A stretch of 64,000 bases of DNA from NORP259 sp041398705 (GCA_041398705.1 JAWKUI010000002.1:1-64000); one strand, 5' to 3'; counted from the stretch's first letter, positions 44,801 through 53,767 are shown. Translations and numbers: made by a program. The notes: generated by a model from the letters alone, not told the origin.

Positions 44801-47370
44801 TCGACGATGAAGTCCGTATCCGCCACGGTCTGCATGACGCGCGGCGCGTTGAGCGTGTGGTACGCCTGGCGCTCGACGCCCGAAGGCACCGAGATCCAGA
44901 GCTGCGCGTCATCGGTACCCACCCCTTCGATGCTGTAGCTGCCGTCGAAGGCGGGGCTGTCCTGGAACACCCAGGCCGAACCCAATCCCCCGCAACCGTT
45001 GAAGTCGTCGGAAGCCACGACGGACTGCACCGGATCGAGGGTCGTGAAGGTGCTGTCGGCGCTCTGGGCGGTAACCCCGTTGGCGCCGGTGCTGGTCACC
45101 TGGAAGTGGTAGACGCTGGAGACCGCCAGGCCGCTGAGCAGCATGGTGTGGTTCGTAACCAGGTCCGGCGTATCGACCTGGCTGCCGTACAACGCGTCCG
45201 GACCGAAGTCCACGCGCGAGCTGGCGGGCACATCGGTCGTCCAGCTCACGACCGCATCGGTCTGGCCGGGCACCACCGTCAGGTTCGCGATCACCGGCGG
45301 GGTCAGATCCAGGTTGAAGGTGGCGCTGATCACCCGATCCTGGTCCATGACCAGGCTCGTCGGGTTGGTGGAACCCGAAAGGTCACCACCCCAGCCCTGG
45401 AACAGGTAGCCGGGGGCCGGAATCGCCTCCACTGTCACGGTCTCGCCGCACGAGTACCCGGAGAGCACCGGATCCACCACGATCGTGCCGTTCGCCGGGG
45501 CGGGGCTGATCGTCAGGGTTTTGGCCGCCTGCCCCCCCACCGGGCCGTCTTCGACCACGAGCAGATCTTCGCTGTCCTGCACGAAGTCGAAGCGCGCTTG
45601 GGCCCCCGGCAGGGTGCCGCGGCTCGCAGCGTACAGGCCGAATTCGACCCCGGTGTGCGCCGCGGAGGTCGTGCCGAGGGTCGTCCAGTTGACGCCGTCG
45701 TTCGAAGCGCGGAACGCAAAGGTATTGCCGGTGCGGCGTAGCTGCAGGAAGGGGCTGCCGGACAGGGTCGACGCCAAGTCGAACACCGTCGTGCTCACCC
45801 CGGCGTTCGTGGCGCGGCCCGTCACGCGCAGGGCACCGGCGCTGCGGTACAGCTCCAGTCCGACCCAGTGGTTCGCGTCTTCGATGGCGAGCAGGCCCAG
45901 ACCGGTGTCGTTCAGCGGCAGGTCCTGCACGCGTGCGGCGATCTCAAAGTCCCCGTTCACGAGCGGCTGGCCGAGGTAGGGCACGCTGAGCGCTCCGTTC
46001 GCCTCGAAGGCGCTTCCCGCGGGCAGGCCGATCTCGAGCACCGCATCAGCGGTGCCCATGCCGGTGGTCGCAAACTGCGCCTGCGAAAGGGTGTCCTGCG
46101 CGGTCCACCAAAGGCTCGGGCCGCCGCAGGTGTTGAAGTCGTCGGACAGGATCGCCGGACCGGCCGGGTTGGTCGAAAGGGTCAGGTTGCCCGCCTGGCC
46201 GCGCGTCCCCACCGGCGTAGTCGAGCTGATCTGCAGGAAGTAGGTGCTGCCGGGCAGCAGCGACGAAAGCAGCAGCGCGTGTTGCGTGACGAAAGTCGGC
46301 GAGAACACCGTGCTGCCGAGGCCCGCGGTCAAACCGTAGTCGACCTGACTGTCGGAGGGCACGTCGGTGGTCCACTGCACGGCGGCGGTGCTGGTGCCCG
46401 GGGCGATCGAAACGCCCGAGATCACCGGATCCGCGCTGCCGCCGCTTAGGAACTGCGCCTGCACATCCACCGGGCCGAAGACGGTGATCGTCTGCGGGTT
46501 GCTCGCGCCGGTCAGATCCCCGGCCCAGCCCTGGAAGGCCCAGCCGGCGTCGGGAACCGCGGTCAGCGTGACGTTCGTGCCGCAGGCGTAGTTGCCGCCG
46601 GGCGGGTTCAGTTGCACCTGGCCCGATCCCGTCACCGCGAGCTGCACCGGGTACAGACCCGGGCTCGACTGGTCTTCCGGCTCGATCGGGTTGGCGGTGT
46701 CGAAGACGTAGTCCACGTCCATCGTCGCCGCGGGCATTGCACCGAAGTTGCCGACGTAGGGCCCGATGGCGACCGGGCTGAAGGTGTAGGCGAAGGACGT
46801 GCGGGTCAGCCAGTTGCTGCCATCCGCCGAGGTCCGCAGGGTGTAGCTGTTGCCCGAACGCGCCACGCGCAGCCAAAGGGCTCCACCGCTGCCGGCCATC
46901 AGCCAGTTGCCGCGGTTGGACGTGCGGCCGTTGTGCGTACGACCCGCGTACACGTAGGTGCTGCCGCCCGAGGTGTAGTAGTCGAAGCGCAGCCACTTGC
47001 TGTCGTTCTGCTTGATCAGCAGTCCGTAGATCTCCCCTTCCGCGGGCGAATCCTCGAACTTCAGCTCGACCTCGAAGTCGCCCAGCCCCAATTCTTGGGT
47101 CACGTGCGGCGCGTAAAGGCTGTTCCAGGCCTGGTGTTCGACCCCCGCCGGCGCGGTCATGTGCAGGTGCGCCTGGCCGCTGCCGACTCCCTGGGTCTGC
47201 GCCGTGCCATCGAGCAACGGGTCTTCGAGGGTCCACAGCGACTGCAGGCCGCCGCAGGTATCGAAGTCATCGGATACGATAGCGCCCTGGGGCCGGGCCA
47301 AAGCCGCAGTCAGCAGGGGCAGGCACAGGGCCGCGAGAAAACGAGCGGGACGAAGAGGCAGACGAAGCAC
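41857..47370 (-). CDS. Giant secreted modular protein with LamG, Fn3 and InlB-like repeats
   Basis: A 1837-residue protein with a signal peptide (VLRLPLRPARFLAALCLPLL). It has four LamG-like units beginning SDDF with CGG or VNLN nearby (about residues 30, 410, 787 and 1163), spaced about 377 residues. The first three are each followed by an InlB/bacterial-repeat segment (GWAFQGWAGDLTGASNP, GYLFQGWGGDLSGSTNP, GWLFSGWAGDANGSQNP) and an Fn3-like domain (AAVQWTTDVPSDSQVDYGLT). The end (about residue 1400 on) carries an Fn3-like domain and a region like the C-terminus of the neighbouring lipoprotein. It is probably a secreted adhesin or polysaccharide-binding scaffold. GTG 47370 is chosen because it starts the signal sequence; an upstream extension to 47592 is unsupported. 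Confidence 0.82.
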   Translation of the reverse strand: MLRLPLRPARFLAALCLPLLTAALARPQGAIVSDDFDTCGGLQSLWTLEDPLLDGTAQTQGVGSGQAHLHMTAPAGVEHQAWNSLYAPHVTQELGLGDFEVELKFEDSPAEGEIYGLLIKQNDSKWLRFDYYTSGGSTYVYAGRTHNGRTSNRGNWLMAGSGGALWLRVARSGNSYTLRTSADGSNWLTRTSFAYTFSPVAIGPYVGNFGAMPAATMDVDYVFDTANPIEPEDQSSPGLYPVQLAVTGSGQVQLNPPGGNYACGTNVTLTAVPDAGWAFQGWAGDLTGASNPQTITVFGPVDVQAQFLSGGSADPVISGVSIAPGTSTAAVQWTTDVPSDSQVDYGLTAGLGSTVFSPTFVTQHALLLSSLLPGSTYFLQISSTTPVGTRGQAGNLTLSTNPAGPAILSDDFNTCGGPSLWWTAQDTLSQAQFATTGMGTADAVLEIGLPAGSAFEANGALSVPYLGQPLVNGDFEIAARVQDLPLNDTGLGLLAIEDANHWVGLELYRSAGALRVTGRATNAGVSTTVFDLASTLSGSPFLQLRRTGNTFAFRASNDGVNWTTLGTTSAAHTGVEFGLYAASRGTLPGAQARFDFVQDSEDLLVVEDGPVGGQAAKTLTISPAPANGTIVVDPVLSGYSCGETVTVEAIPAPGYLFQGWGGDLSGSTNPTSLVMDQDRVISATFNLDLTPPVIANLTVVPGQTDAVVSWTTDVPASSRVDFGPDALYGSQVDTPDLVTNHTMLLSGLAVSSVYHFQVTSTGANGVTAQSADSTFTTLDPVQSVVASDDFNGCGGLGSAWVFQDSPAFDGSYSIEGVGTDDAQLWISVPSGVERQAYHTLNAPRVMQTVADTDFIVEAKFDSEVTQPYQIQGLIVEQDANNWVRFDVYMGASGVHYYAGSTVAGTTHYKGDAAVAFSAPYYLRVQRAGSQIVCSLSHDGASWTQVVSFFRSMVVNHVGPYAGNAFLNGNSPAFTAKVDYVFDTAAPIVPEDGPRGGAGPFAVTAGVQGQGSVAVNPVLSQYNCGDPVTLTATPAVGWLFSGWAGDANGSQNPLTLPVTQDLVIDAVFVADTGAPVITNLAVDPAATTATVTWDTIDPADSLVEFGPTPALGFVASSAVMTTSHAVVLTGLDPLTTYYYQVTSVDAESDATTSAVDSFMTLAAGSVTSDDFHTVNLNRNLWTFTDPAGSASVRMVGSGTADARVEISIPHNVVYEPYQTNGAARLSQEIEDEDFTFQVKFENPITAVNTSTGIYVEKDSDDWIRLDYYFDGTNLNVFSSRFTNGTPGSMGQKLVQSGPWADETPLYLRVTRVGTAWVTSYSLDGSVYTTVKSFSSNMVPARIGVMAGNSSLDPQAQTVVVDWFESTNLPILNEDPVPGPDTTAPFVYGVDAVSLSDSAVRIRWFTDEPSTGRVLWGTTAAYGQAPVLSTGSGYQHAVTLTGLAADTVYHFQVEGQDGLAQIATSNDGTVRTKGTADPAAPSIEFWYGDTDVATGAHRLHFGHLGNAQPQFNVLGRLHDDDQDRIALECTLEYRFNSGPWRAIAIGDDRTINYAPWRLANEGDFNVEVYVDELMGGPLVGGEHRNTLELRAIDNGGHETITATLIDYKPNVTWSTQTLTFDWAQIANGGTALEDVVQIVDGKWEIHNDPVLGHVLRPNPSNLGYDRLVAIGEGQGPNGWRNYEALLPVTVNSLDPQGYTTGTSSYAMGFLLRWTGHVKEGTYYPQPNHGLYPLGGLWIFRWFDLAERWELWINENQAILPQPGNDISLGVTYWYRVRCEDAPGGGTHYAFKTWPVGQVEPTPWTYEYTTNPGDPSMGSFLLVAHHSNSSFGNIVVTQLP

Positions 47371-47871
47371 GTTGGAGAGCCCGAAGGGTTTTGGGATTTC
47401 GGAAGTGGGCGGAAGCCTGGATTCCCCGTGCCGGTGGAGGGCAGCCGCAGCGCACTTCCCCCGATTGGGACGGTCTCCCCACGCGCACAGGCGTTCGCAC
47501 GGGGTTTCCGGGCCCAAAACGGGGTGTTCGCGCCCGCGGATGGAGTGCGAGCCACACAGGAAATCCGAGCAAGTGTACCCCGCTTGGGGCAAGCAATTGG
47601 GGAATCCTGCTCAATTCCGCCAGGGGAACAGATTGTCACGGTTTGGCCTCCGGACCCCCTACAAGGCGCGGAAACCCAAACTGAGACCTCACACTTCTGG
47701 AGTCGGCGTCCCATGCTCCGAATCCTGCCCAAAACCAGGATCCGGAGGTAGGCGAGGGGCGCCGGCCAAAAACGCCGCTCAAGGGCGCCAGAAGGCTGGT
47801 CGATGCCGATTTCGATGCGGAGCGCCTTCGGTGCCCCGAAGCCGTGCCGTAGGATGCCCGCCCGTTTGCCC
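47371..47871. other. 501-bp divergent intergenic region
   Basis: This lies between the leftward giant gene and the rightward methyltransferase operon, so it should hold both promoters; no clear -10/-35 pair is visible. A 12-bp stem with one mismatch (47716-47727 with 47736-47747) lies upstream of the methyltransferase start and could form in its leader. Confidence 0.35.
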
Positions 47872-49032
47872 ATGTCCCCCATCACCGACCCCAAACCGTT
47901 CCTGGACCTGCCCGATATCCCCGTGCACGTCTGCGTGATGTGGCCGACCCGCGAGGCCGCATTGGCTGCCCCACGGGGAGACATCCAGATGGTGCTCGAA
48001 CCGGGCACCGACATGGCCCGCAACCGGCAGTTCGACGAGAGCCTGCTGGCCTATGGGGAGGGTTACGAGAACTCCCTGGGCTTCTCCGAGTTCTTCCAGG
48101 GCTACATCCAGGGTTTCGCCCGGGACCTGGTCGCGCGCCACCACCTGGTGGGCAAACACGTGATCGAAGTGGGTTGCGGCGACGGCGAGTTCCTGGAACT
48201 GATGGTCGCCGAAGGCGCCGCGTCTGGCGTCGGCTTTGATCCTTCGTACCCGCCCGGCCTGCCCACCGAACGGGCCGAAGGGCGCATCCAGATCCACCGC
48301 GAGGCCTTCCCGCCCGCCGGCGGCCCGTGGCACGGCGATGCGGACTTGCTCGTCTGCCGTCAGGTGCTCGAACACGTGCCGGATCCCCTGGGTTTCCTGC
48401 AGACCATCCGCCGCGGCCTGCCCGCCGGCCGCCCCACCGCGGTGGCGTTCGAAGTGCCGAACCTGCTGCCGACCCTCGAGGAACAGACCTCGTGGGACAT
48501 CATCTACGAACACTGCACCTACTTCACCGTGGGCAGCCTGGCGCGTTTGCTCGCCCAGGCGGGGTTCCGTGTGACCTCCGCGCACGAGACCTACGAACGC
48601 CAATTCATCACCGTCGAAGCGACCACCGACGAACGGGTGGCGGATCGCAGCGCCGAGATGGACGATCACGATGGGCTGCACGCCGCCGCGCACCATTTCG
48701 ATGAGGCGTGGAACAAGCGCCTGGCCGATTGGCAGGCGCGACTGGCGCAGTACCGCGACGCGGGCCGCAGCGTGGCCATCTGGGGCACCGGCGCCCGCGG
48801 CATCAACTTCCTGAACCTCGTCGACCGCGAGCGTGTCATCACGGCGGCGATCGACATCAATCCGCGCAAACATGGCCTGTTCGCCGCCGGCACGGGCCAG
48901 TGCATCACCCCGCCCGATTCCTTGCGCGAGCTGCGCCCGGACGTGGTGATCATCATGAACGGGATCTACGAAAACGAGATCCGCGCCAGCCTGGCCGAGA
49001 TGGGCCTGCACCCCGAAATCCGCATCGCCTGA
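47872..49032 (+). CDS. C-methyltransferase-like SAM methyltransferase
   Basis: A 386-residue class I methyltransferase of the sugar C-methyltransferase type. Motif I is VIEVGCGDGEFLELM; LVCRQVLEHVPDPLGFLQ and IIYEHCTYFTVGSLARLL belong to the catalytic domain, and the C-terminal IWGTGARGINFLN with AIDINPRKHG is the Methyltransf_14 domain. The N-terminal zinc-binding cysteine pairs of the family are absent. It heads a four-gene operon with 4-bp gaps and resembles the protein at 56842 in layout. ATG 47872 was preferred over an in-frame ATG 18 bp earlier. It probably methylates a sugar carbon in a nucleotide-linked hexose. Confidence 0.8.
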   Translation: MSPITDPKPFLDLPDIPVHVCVMWPTREAALAAPRGDIQMVLEPGTDMARNRQFDESLLAYGEGYENSLGFSEFFQGYIQGFARDLVARHHLVGKHVIEVGCGDGEFLELMVAEGAASGVGFDPSYPPGLPTERAEGRIQIHREAFPPAGGPWHGDADLLVCRQVLEHVPDPLGFLQTIRRGLPAGRPTAVAFEVPNLLPTLEEQTSWDIIYEHCTYFTVGSLARLLAQAGFRVTSAHETYERQFITVEATTDERVADRSAEMDDHDGLHAAAHHFDEAWNKRLADWQARLAQYRDAGRSVAIWGTGARGINFLNLVDRERVITAAIDINPRKHGLFAAGTGQCITPPDSLRELRPDVVIIMNGIYENEIRASLAEMGLHPEIRIA

Positions 49033-49036
49033 GACC

Positions 49037-50290
49037 ATGGAATCCCCTACCTCGAAAGGCCTCGCGCGCTGCCGCTTCTGCTCGGCCCCCCTGCAGCACA
49101 CCTTCGTCAACCTGGGCAAATCGCCGCTTTGCGAGTCGTTCCTGACCGCCGAGCAGCTCGACCAGGGCGAGATGTTCTACCCCCTGCACGCGCTGGTCTG
49201 TGACCAGTGTTTCCTCGTGCAATTGCGCGACTACGTGGCTGCGGGGGACATCTTCAGCGACTACGCGTACTTCAGCTCCTTCTCCGATTCGTGGCTGAAA
49301 CACGCCTCGGATTACTGCGACGCGATGATCGCGCGGTTCGGACTGGGTGCGAAGAGTTTCTGCGTCGAAGTGGCCTCGAACGACGGCTACCTGCTGCAGA
49401 ACTTCGTGAAGAAGCGCATCCCTTGCCTCGGCATCGAGCCCTCGTGGACCGTGGCCAAAGCCGCGCGCGACAAGGGCGTCGAGACCCTCGAGGCGTTTTT
49501 CGGCCGCGAAACCGCCCGCAAGGTGCGCAAGCAATACGGCCGCGCCGACCTGATGACCGCCAACAACGTGGTCGCCCACGTGCCGGACATCAACGACTTC
49601 GTCGGAGGTTTCGAGGAGCTGCTCAGCCCCAGCGGCGTGATGACCCTCGAGTTCCCCCACCTGGCGCGGCTGATGGACCAGGTGCAGTACGACACGATCT
49701 ACCACGAGCACTTCTCGTACCTGTCGTTCGGCACGATCAAGCGCATCTTGAACGCCCAGGGCCTGAGCCCCTTCGACGTGCAGGAGCTTTCCAGCCACGG
49801 CGGCAGCCTGCGGGTTTTCGCCCAGCGCAGCGACGCGAACCACCACCCGGAGACCCCGGCGGTGGCGGCACTGCTCGAGCGCGAACGGGCGGCGGGATTC
49901 GAGCGCATCGAGACCTACTTGGACTTCACCGCCAAGGTCGAAGCCAGCAAACGATCGACCCTACGCTTCCTGATCGAAGCCCGCAAACAGGGTAAGAAGG
50001 TCGTGGCCTACGGCGCCCCGGGCAAGGGCAACACCCTGCTCAACTACTGCGGCGTGCGCGAAGATCTGATCGAGTTTGCGGTCGATCGCAACCCCTACAA
50101 ACACGGGCGCTTCACCCCGGGTACCCAGATCCCGATCTACCCGCCGGCTGCGCTCGATCAGGCCCGACCTGACTACATCTTCATCCTGCCCTGGAACCTC
50201 GAAAAGGAAATCCGGGCGCAGCTCTCCTATGCTCGAGAATGGGGCGCGAAGTTCGTGATCCCGATCCCGACCGCCCTGGTCCTGGACTGA
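49037..50290 (+). CDS. C-methyltransferase with zinc-binding domain (TylCIII-like)
   Basis: A 417-residue sugar C-methyltransferase with all three domains of the family: N-terminal zinc site CRFC...CDQC (Cys12, 15, 55, 58), SAM domain (FCVEVASNDGYLLQNF, DLMTANNVVAHVPDI, YDTIYHEHFSYLS), and C-terminal VVAYGAPGKGNTLLNYCG. Characterised relatives methylate C3 of dTDP- or CDP-keto sugars to give branched deoxy sugars. It follows the previous gene by 4 bp and precedes the cytidylyltransferase by 4 bp, which argues for a CDP-sugar substrate. Confidence 0.87.
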   Translation: MESPTSKGLARCRFCSAPLQHTFVNLGKSPLCESFLTAEQLDQGEMFYPLHALVCDQCFLVQLRDYVAAGDIFSDYAYFSSFSDSWLKHASDYCDAMIARFGLGAKSFCVEVASNDGYLLQNFVKKRIPCLGIEPSWTVAKAARDKGVETLEAFFGRETARKVRKQYGRADLMTANNVVAHVPDINDFVGGFEELLSPSGVMTLEFPHLARLMDQVQYDTIYHEHFSYLSFGTIKRILNAQGLSPFDVQELSSHGGSLRVFAQRSDANHHPETPAVAALLERERAAGFERIETYLDFTAKVEASKRSTLRFLIEARKQGKKVVAYGAPGKGNTLLNYCGVREDLIEFAVDRNPYKHGRFTPGTQIPIYPPAALDQARPDYIFILPWNLEKEIRAQLSYAREWGAKFVIPIPTALVLD

Positions 50291-50294
50291 AACC

Positions 50295-51068
50295 ATGAAA
50301 GTCGTGCTCTTCTGCGGTGGTCTCGGCATGCGCCTGCGAGACTACTCCGACAAGATCCCCAAGCCGATGGTCGAGATCGGCTACCGGCCGATCCTGTGGC
50401 ACATCATGAAGTACTATGCGGCCTACGGGCACACGGACTTCATCCTCTGCCTGGGCTACAAAGCCGACTACATCAAGGATTACTTCGTCAACTACGACGA
50501 GTACATCTCCAACGACTTCATGCTTCAGAAGGGCGACATGCAGCTTCTGAACACGGACATCAAGGACTGGAACATCACCTTCTGCGACACCGGCATCTCG
50601 ACCTGCATCGGCGAGCGCCTGCTGAAGGTCAAACAGCACCTGGCCGGCGAGGAGATGTTCCTGGCCAACTACTCGGACAACCTGACCGACTTCCACATGC
50701 CGGACCTGATCCAGGCGGTGGGCGAATCGGACGCCGTGGCGGGTTTCCTCGGGGTCAAGCCCCCCCACTCCTTCCACGTGGTCGAAGTCGACCAGGACCA
50801 CCACGTCCGCGCCCTGCGCGAAACCCGCCACTCGGACCTCTGGGTCAACGGGGGCTATTTCGTGCTAAAGCAGGAGATCTTCGATCACATGAACCCCGGT
50901 GAAGAGCTGGTGGTCGAGCCGTTTTCGCGTTTGATCGAAAAAAACCAATTGATGGCCATCCGGTACGAGGGTTTCTGGCAAAACATGGATACCTTCAAGG
51001 ACCGTACCCTGCTCCACGAGATGCACACGGAAGGCAACGCCCCCTGGCAGATCTGGAACCACAAATGA
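50295..51068 (+). CDS. rfbF: Glucose-1-phosphate cytidylyltransferase
   Basis: A 257-residue enzyme with the nucleotidyltransferase signature FCGGLGMRLRDYSDKIPKPM and the RfbF-specific NYDEYISNDF, GLGVK-type FLGVKPPHSFHV, and WQNMDTFKDR blocks. It makes CDP-glucose from CTP and glucose 1-phosphate, the first step to CDP-3,6-dideoxy and branched sugars. The length is normal. It overlaps the next methyltransferase start by ATGA (51065-51068). No CDP-glucose 4,6-dehydratase (RfbG) or dehydrase (RfbH) is seen in the window, so the later steps are encoded elsewhere or differ. Confidence 0.92.
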   Translation: MKVVLFCGGLGMRLRDYSDKIPKPMVEIGYRPILWHIMKYYAAYGHTDFILCLGYKADYIKDYFVNYDEYISNDFMLQKGDMQLLNTDIKDWNITFCDTGISTCIGERLLKVKQHLAGEEMFLANYSDNLTDFHMPDLIQAVGESDAVAGFLGVKPPHSFHVVEVDQDHHVRALRETRHSDLWVNGGYFVLKQEIFDHMNPGEELVVEPFSRLIEKNQLMAIRYEGFWQNMDTFKDRTLLHEMHTEGNAPWQIWNHK

Positions 51069-52933
51069 TTTCCAACACGATGGAAGCCCAGCGTTGCCGC
51101 GCCTCCGGGAGCCCCGATCTCAGGACCATCCTGGACTTCGGCGATGTGCCCCTCGCCGACGTACTGCTCGATCGCAACGATCCGGCGGTGCTTGACCAGA
51201 CCTTCCCCCTGCGGCTGGTCTTCTGCCCCGATTCCGCCCTGGTGCAGCTCATCGGCGACGTGCCCCCGGACATCCTCTGGGGCGGCAACTACCCCTACTA
51301 CACCTCGGTCAACCCGACCCTGGTGCAGCACTTCACCGAAGCGGCGGAAGAGATCATGGCCGCCCAGCCGGTGGGCCCTGGCAGCCTCGTGATCGAAGCC
51401 GCCAGCAACGATGGCTACCAGCTCGACGTGTTCCGACGCTCCGGCGCGCGCGTGCTCGGCATCGACCCCGCCTCCGGCCCGGCCCAGGTGGCGAACGACA
51501 AGGGCATCGAAACCCGCTGCGCCCTGTTCGACCGGCACACGGTCGACGCCCTGCTGGCCGAGGGCCACCGCGCTGACATCCTGGTGGGCAACAACGTGCT
51601 CAACCTGATCCCCGATCCGCGCGAGTTCGCCGACGACTGCGCCCGCTTGCTGAAGCCCGACGGCCTGCTGGTGCTCGAGGTGCCCTACCTGGTCGACACG
51701 ATCGACATGGTGGCCTTCGACAACGTCTACCATCAGAACGTCACCTACTGGACAGTCACCAGCCTGCAGCGCCTCTTTGAAGACGTCGGCCTGGAACTGG
51801 TCGACGTGAAGCGCATCCCCACCTTCGGGGGCAGCCTGCGCGCCTCATTCCGCCGCGGCTCGCGCCCCGGCCATTCGGTCGAAGCCCTGCTGGCCGAAGA
51901 GATCGCCCGCGGCGCCGACCAATTCGAGTTCTACGAAGCTTTCGGCGAACGCTCCCGCGCCATCCGCGAATCCCTGCGCGCCCGCCTGATCGAACTGCAC
52001 GCCGCCGGCAAACGCATCGCCGCCTACGGCGCCGCCGGCGGCATGGCGACCACCCTGCTCGCCTTCCTCGACCTGCCGGAAGGCGTGCTCGAATACGCGG
52101 TCGACCTCTCCCCGCACAAACTCGGCCGTTGGACCAGCGGCTACCGGTTGCAGATCTTCCCCCCCGATCGCCTCGACGAAGACGTACCCGACTACGCGCT
52201 GCTGCTCGCCTGGAACTTCGAACCCCAAGTCCTCGCCCAACGCAGCCTCTACCGCGACCGCGGCGGCCGTTTCCTCGTGCCGATCCCCGAAGTCCGCGAA
52301 GGACTCGCTGCGACATCCGAACCAGGTTCGATCATCCCAATTCGCGGGCGTGCTGCGCACGCCCCGCGAATTGTGGGACTGATCGAACCTGGTTCGGTAT
52401 GTAACGTTATTCCAGCGGCCATTGGCAAGAATCCCCATTGGATTCGCTACCCAAGCCTTCGACGACCACTTCCCCGGTCCTCACCGCGACGGCATTTGCA
52501 GCAGAACCAAGGACTTAAGTGTGCCCCCCGAGCAAAGGAACTCTCCGCTGCCCATCGCTCCAAGGAAACGCGTACACCCGGCGCTGCGCAAAGAACCCTG
52601 CAACTCAAATTCTCCTTGCTGGAGACAATAGATGTCCCCCGCGAGCCAAACGAACAGCTGCTCTCCTACCTGCCAAATCGCAGCTTCTTCGGGAAGGTGA
52701 GCGAGCCGTCCATTCCCGTGCCTGCTTGGGTCAAGGGTGTACGCTTCCCCCGAAAGCTCACCTCCATCCCTCGGAGCCACACGCGCGACGATCATGCCCA
52801 AATCTCTTGCTCCATAGCTATCGGGGCCATTCAAAGGACCTCCGTAGTATTGCCTTACCACAAAAGCCCCGATGCTTACCTCCTGAGCGGAATCCCGCCA
52901 GGCGCACTCCAGCTCCAAATCTACGTCCTCTGA
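51065..52933 (+). CDS. C-methyltransferase whose 3' end reads through a palindromic repeat
   Basis: Residues 1 to about 415 form a sugar C-methyltransferase (LVIEAASNDGYQLDVF, ILVGNNVLNLIPDPREFA, YHQNVTYWTVTSLQRL, AAYGAAGGMATTLLAF). The zinc pairs are degenerate: CxxS at 11-14 and CxxS at 54-57. Family members normally end soon after the FLVPIPE-type sequence seen at about residue 410. Here the frame continues through the repeat at 52310-52413 and then antisense to the gene at 52481-53767, adding about 200 residues without domain support. The extension was most likely created when the repeat removed the native stop, so the natural protein ended near 52310. Confidence 0.8.
   Translation: MISNTMEAQRCRASGSPDLRTILDFGDVPLADVLLDRNDPAVLDQTFPLRLVFCPDSALVQLIGDVPPDILWGGNYPYYTSVNPTLVQHFTEAAEEIMAAQPVGPGSLVIEAASNDGYQLDVFRRSGARVLGIDPASGPAQVANDKGIETRCALFDRHTVDALLAEGHRADILVGNNVLNLIPDPREFADDCARLLKPDGLLVLEVPYLVDTIDMVAFDNVYHQNVTYWTVTSLQRLFEDVGLELVDVKRIPTFGGSLRASFRRGSRPGHSVEALLAEEIARGADQFEFYEAFGERSRAIRESLRARLIELHAAGKRIAAYGAAGGMATTLLAFLDLPEGVLEYAVDLSPHKLGRWTSGYRLQIFPPDRLDEDVPDYALLLAWNFEPQVLAQRSLYRDRGGRFLVPIPEVREGLAATSEPGSIIPIRGRAAHAPRIVGLIEPGSVCNVIPAAIGKNPHWIRYPSLRRPLPRSSPRRHLQQNQGLKCAPRAKELSAAHRSKETRTPGAAQRTLQLKFSLLETIDVPREPNEQLLSYLPNRSFFGKVSEPSIPVPAWVKGVRFPRKLTSIPRSHTRDDHAQISCSIAIGAIQRTSVVLPYHKSPDAYLLSGIPPGALQLQIYVL
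52310..52413. repeat. Long palindromic element, copy 2
   Basis: A hairpin-forming element. The outer arms pair ACCGAACC-type ends, an 18-bp stem (18 bp starting 52318 with its partner ending 52397) is followed by an imperfect GC-rich stem, and the right end AACGTTATTCC is at 52403-52413. From about 52352 to 52413, 62 bp are identical to copy 3. The outer left end is eroded compared with copy 3. It sits at the 3' end of the methyltransferase reading frame and 68 bp from the convergent gene's stop. Confidence 0.85.
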
Positions 52934-53767
52934 AAGACCAAGACCCCACTCTCGGAGGCCGAGCGAAATGGCCGCATCCATCGCGCGGTGGACCGCATTG
53001 GCGGACTCCAAGGCTTCGGTGGCCACCACTCTCCTTCGATCATGACCCCAAACGCAGAGCTCGCCATTTTCAATACTCTCGACACCCATCACCTGCGCAT
53101 GCTCCGGGATGCCTTGCCCAAGAGAAAGCCGCTCGACACCGCGACTGCCAAGCACCCAGTACCGATTGTCGAACAGGTTCGCACAGTGAAACAATACGCC
53201 GTCTCCCATCGCCACGGCGGCGAAGCGTGGGTCATGGAACGCAAACCGGCTGGCCTCTGCCGCCCAGTCGATCAGCGCGTACAGCTCCTTGAACCGATCC
53301 TCAGTGGCATTCTCCAAAGGGAAAGCGGCAGAGACATTGAGTTGCTCAACCTTCCTGAACAACTCCCGGCATCTAGATCCGTCTCCATCAGCCGGAATCT
53401 TCCAACTGCGCCCCACTCCTCCATCCAGGCGGGCTTCAAACACACGTAGGGACTCTCCGTTGACGTACTTGTGCTGAAGTTCGTCCGCAGCGCAATAGAT
53501 GACGCCCCTGCTTCCCGTAACGCCCAGCGGGACCATGCTCTCCGGATCCACAGGAGCAGGCAGCTTGCACCAGATCTCGCGTTCCAGGAGCTCAACGCCG
53601 CCAGACGGTGCGGCGGCCTTCCATTGCGCGGTCTTGATGGCAACCAATTGCGTCACTGTCTCCTTCGCCTTGCCGGCCTGGACCGGGCGCGCACCTAAGG
53701 CCACCAATGCACCCGCCAAGAGCAACACGGGTTTCAATCCGTTCCTCCCTCGCCACGCTTTGATCAT
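52481..53767 (-). CDS. Hypothetical secreted protein
   Basis: A 428-residue protein with an N-terminal signal peptide (RNGLKPVLLLAGALVALGAR). No recognised domain was found; weakly repetitive segments containing tryptophan and glycine (IENGELCVWGHDRRR, AIWQVGEQLFVWLAGD) could be propeller-like. Lower GC than most neighbours suggests a later arrival. ATG 53767 follows GGAAG directly; the frame extends upstream by nine codons. It is convergent with the methyltransferase operon. Confidence 0.65.
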   Translation of the reverse strand: MIKAWRGRNGLKPVLLLAGALVALGARPVQAGKAKETVTQLVAIKTAQWKAAAPSGGVELLEREIWCKLPAPVDPESMVPLGVTGSRGVIYCAADELQHKYVNGESLRVFEARLDGGVGRSWKIPADGDGSRCRELFRKVEQLNVSAAFPLENATEDRFKELYALIDWAAEASRFAFHDPRFAAVAMGDGVLFHCANLFDNRYWVLGSRGVERLSLGQGIPEHAQVMGVESIENGELCVWGHDRRRVVATEALESANAVHRAMDAAISLGLREWGLGLSEDVDLELECAWRDSAQEVSIGAFVVRQYYGGPLNGPDSYGARDLGMIVARVAPRDGGELSGEAYTLDPSRHGNGRLAHLPEEAAIWQVGEQLFVWLAGDIYCLQQGEFELQGSLRSAGCTRFLGAMGSGEFLCSGGTLKSLVLLQMPSR

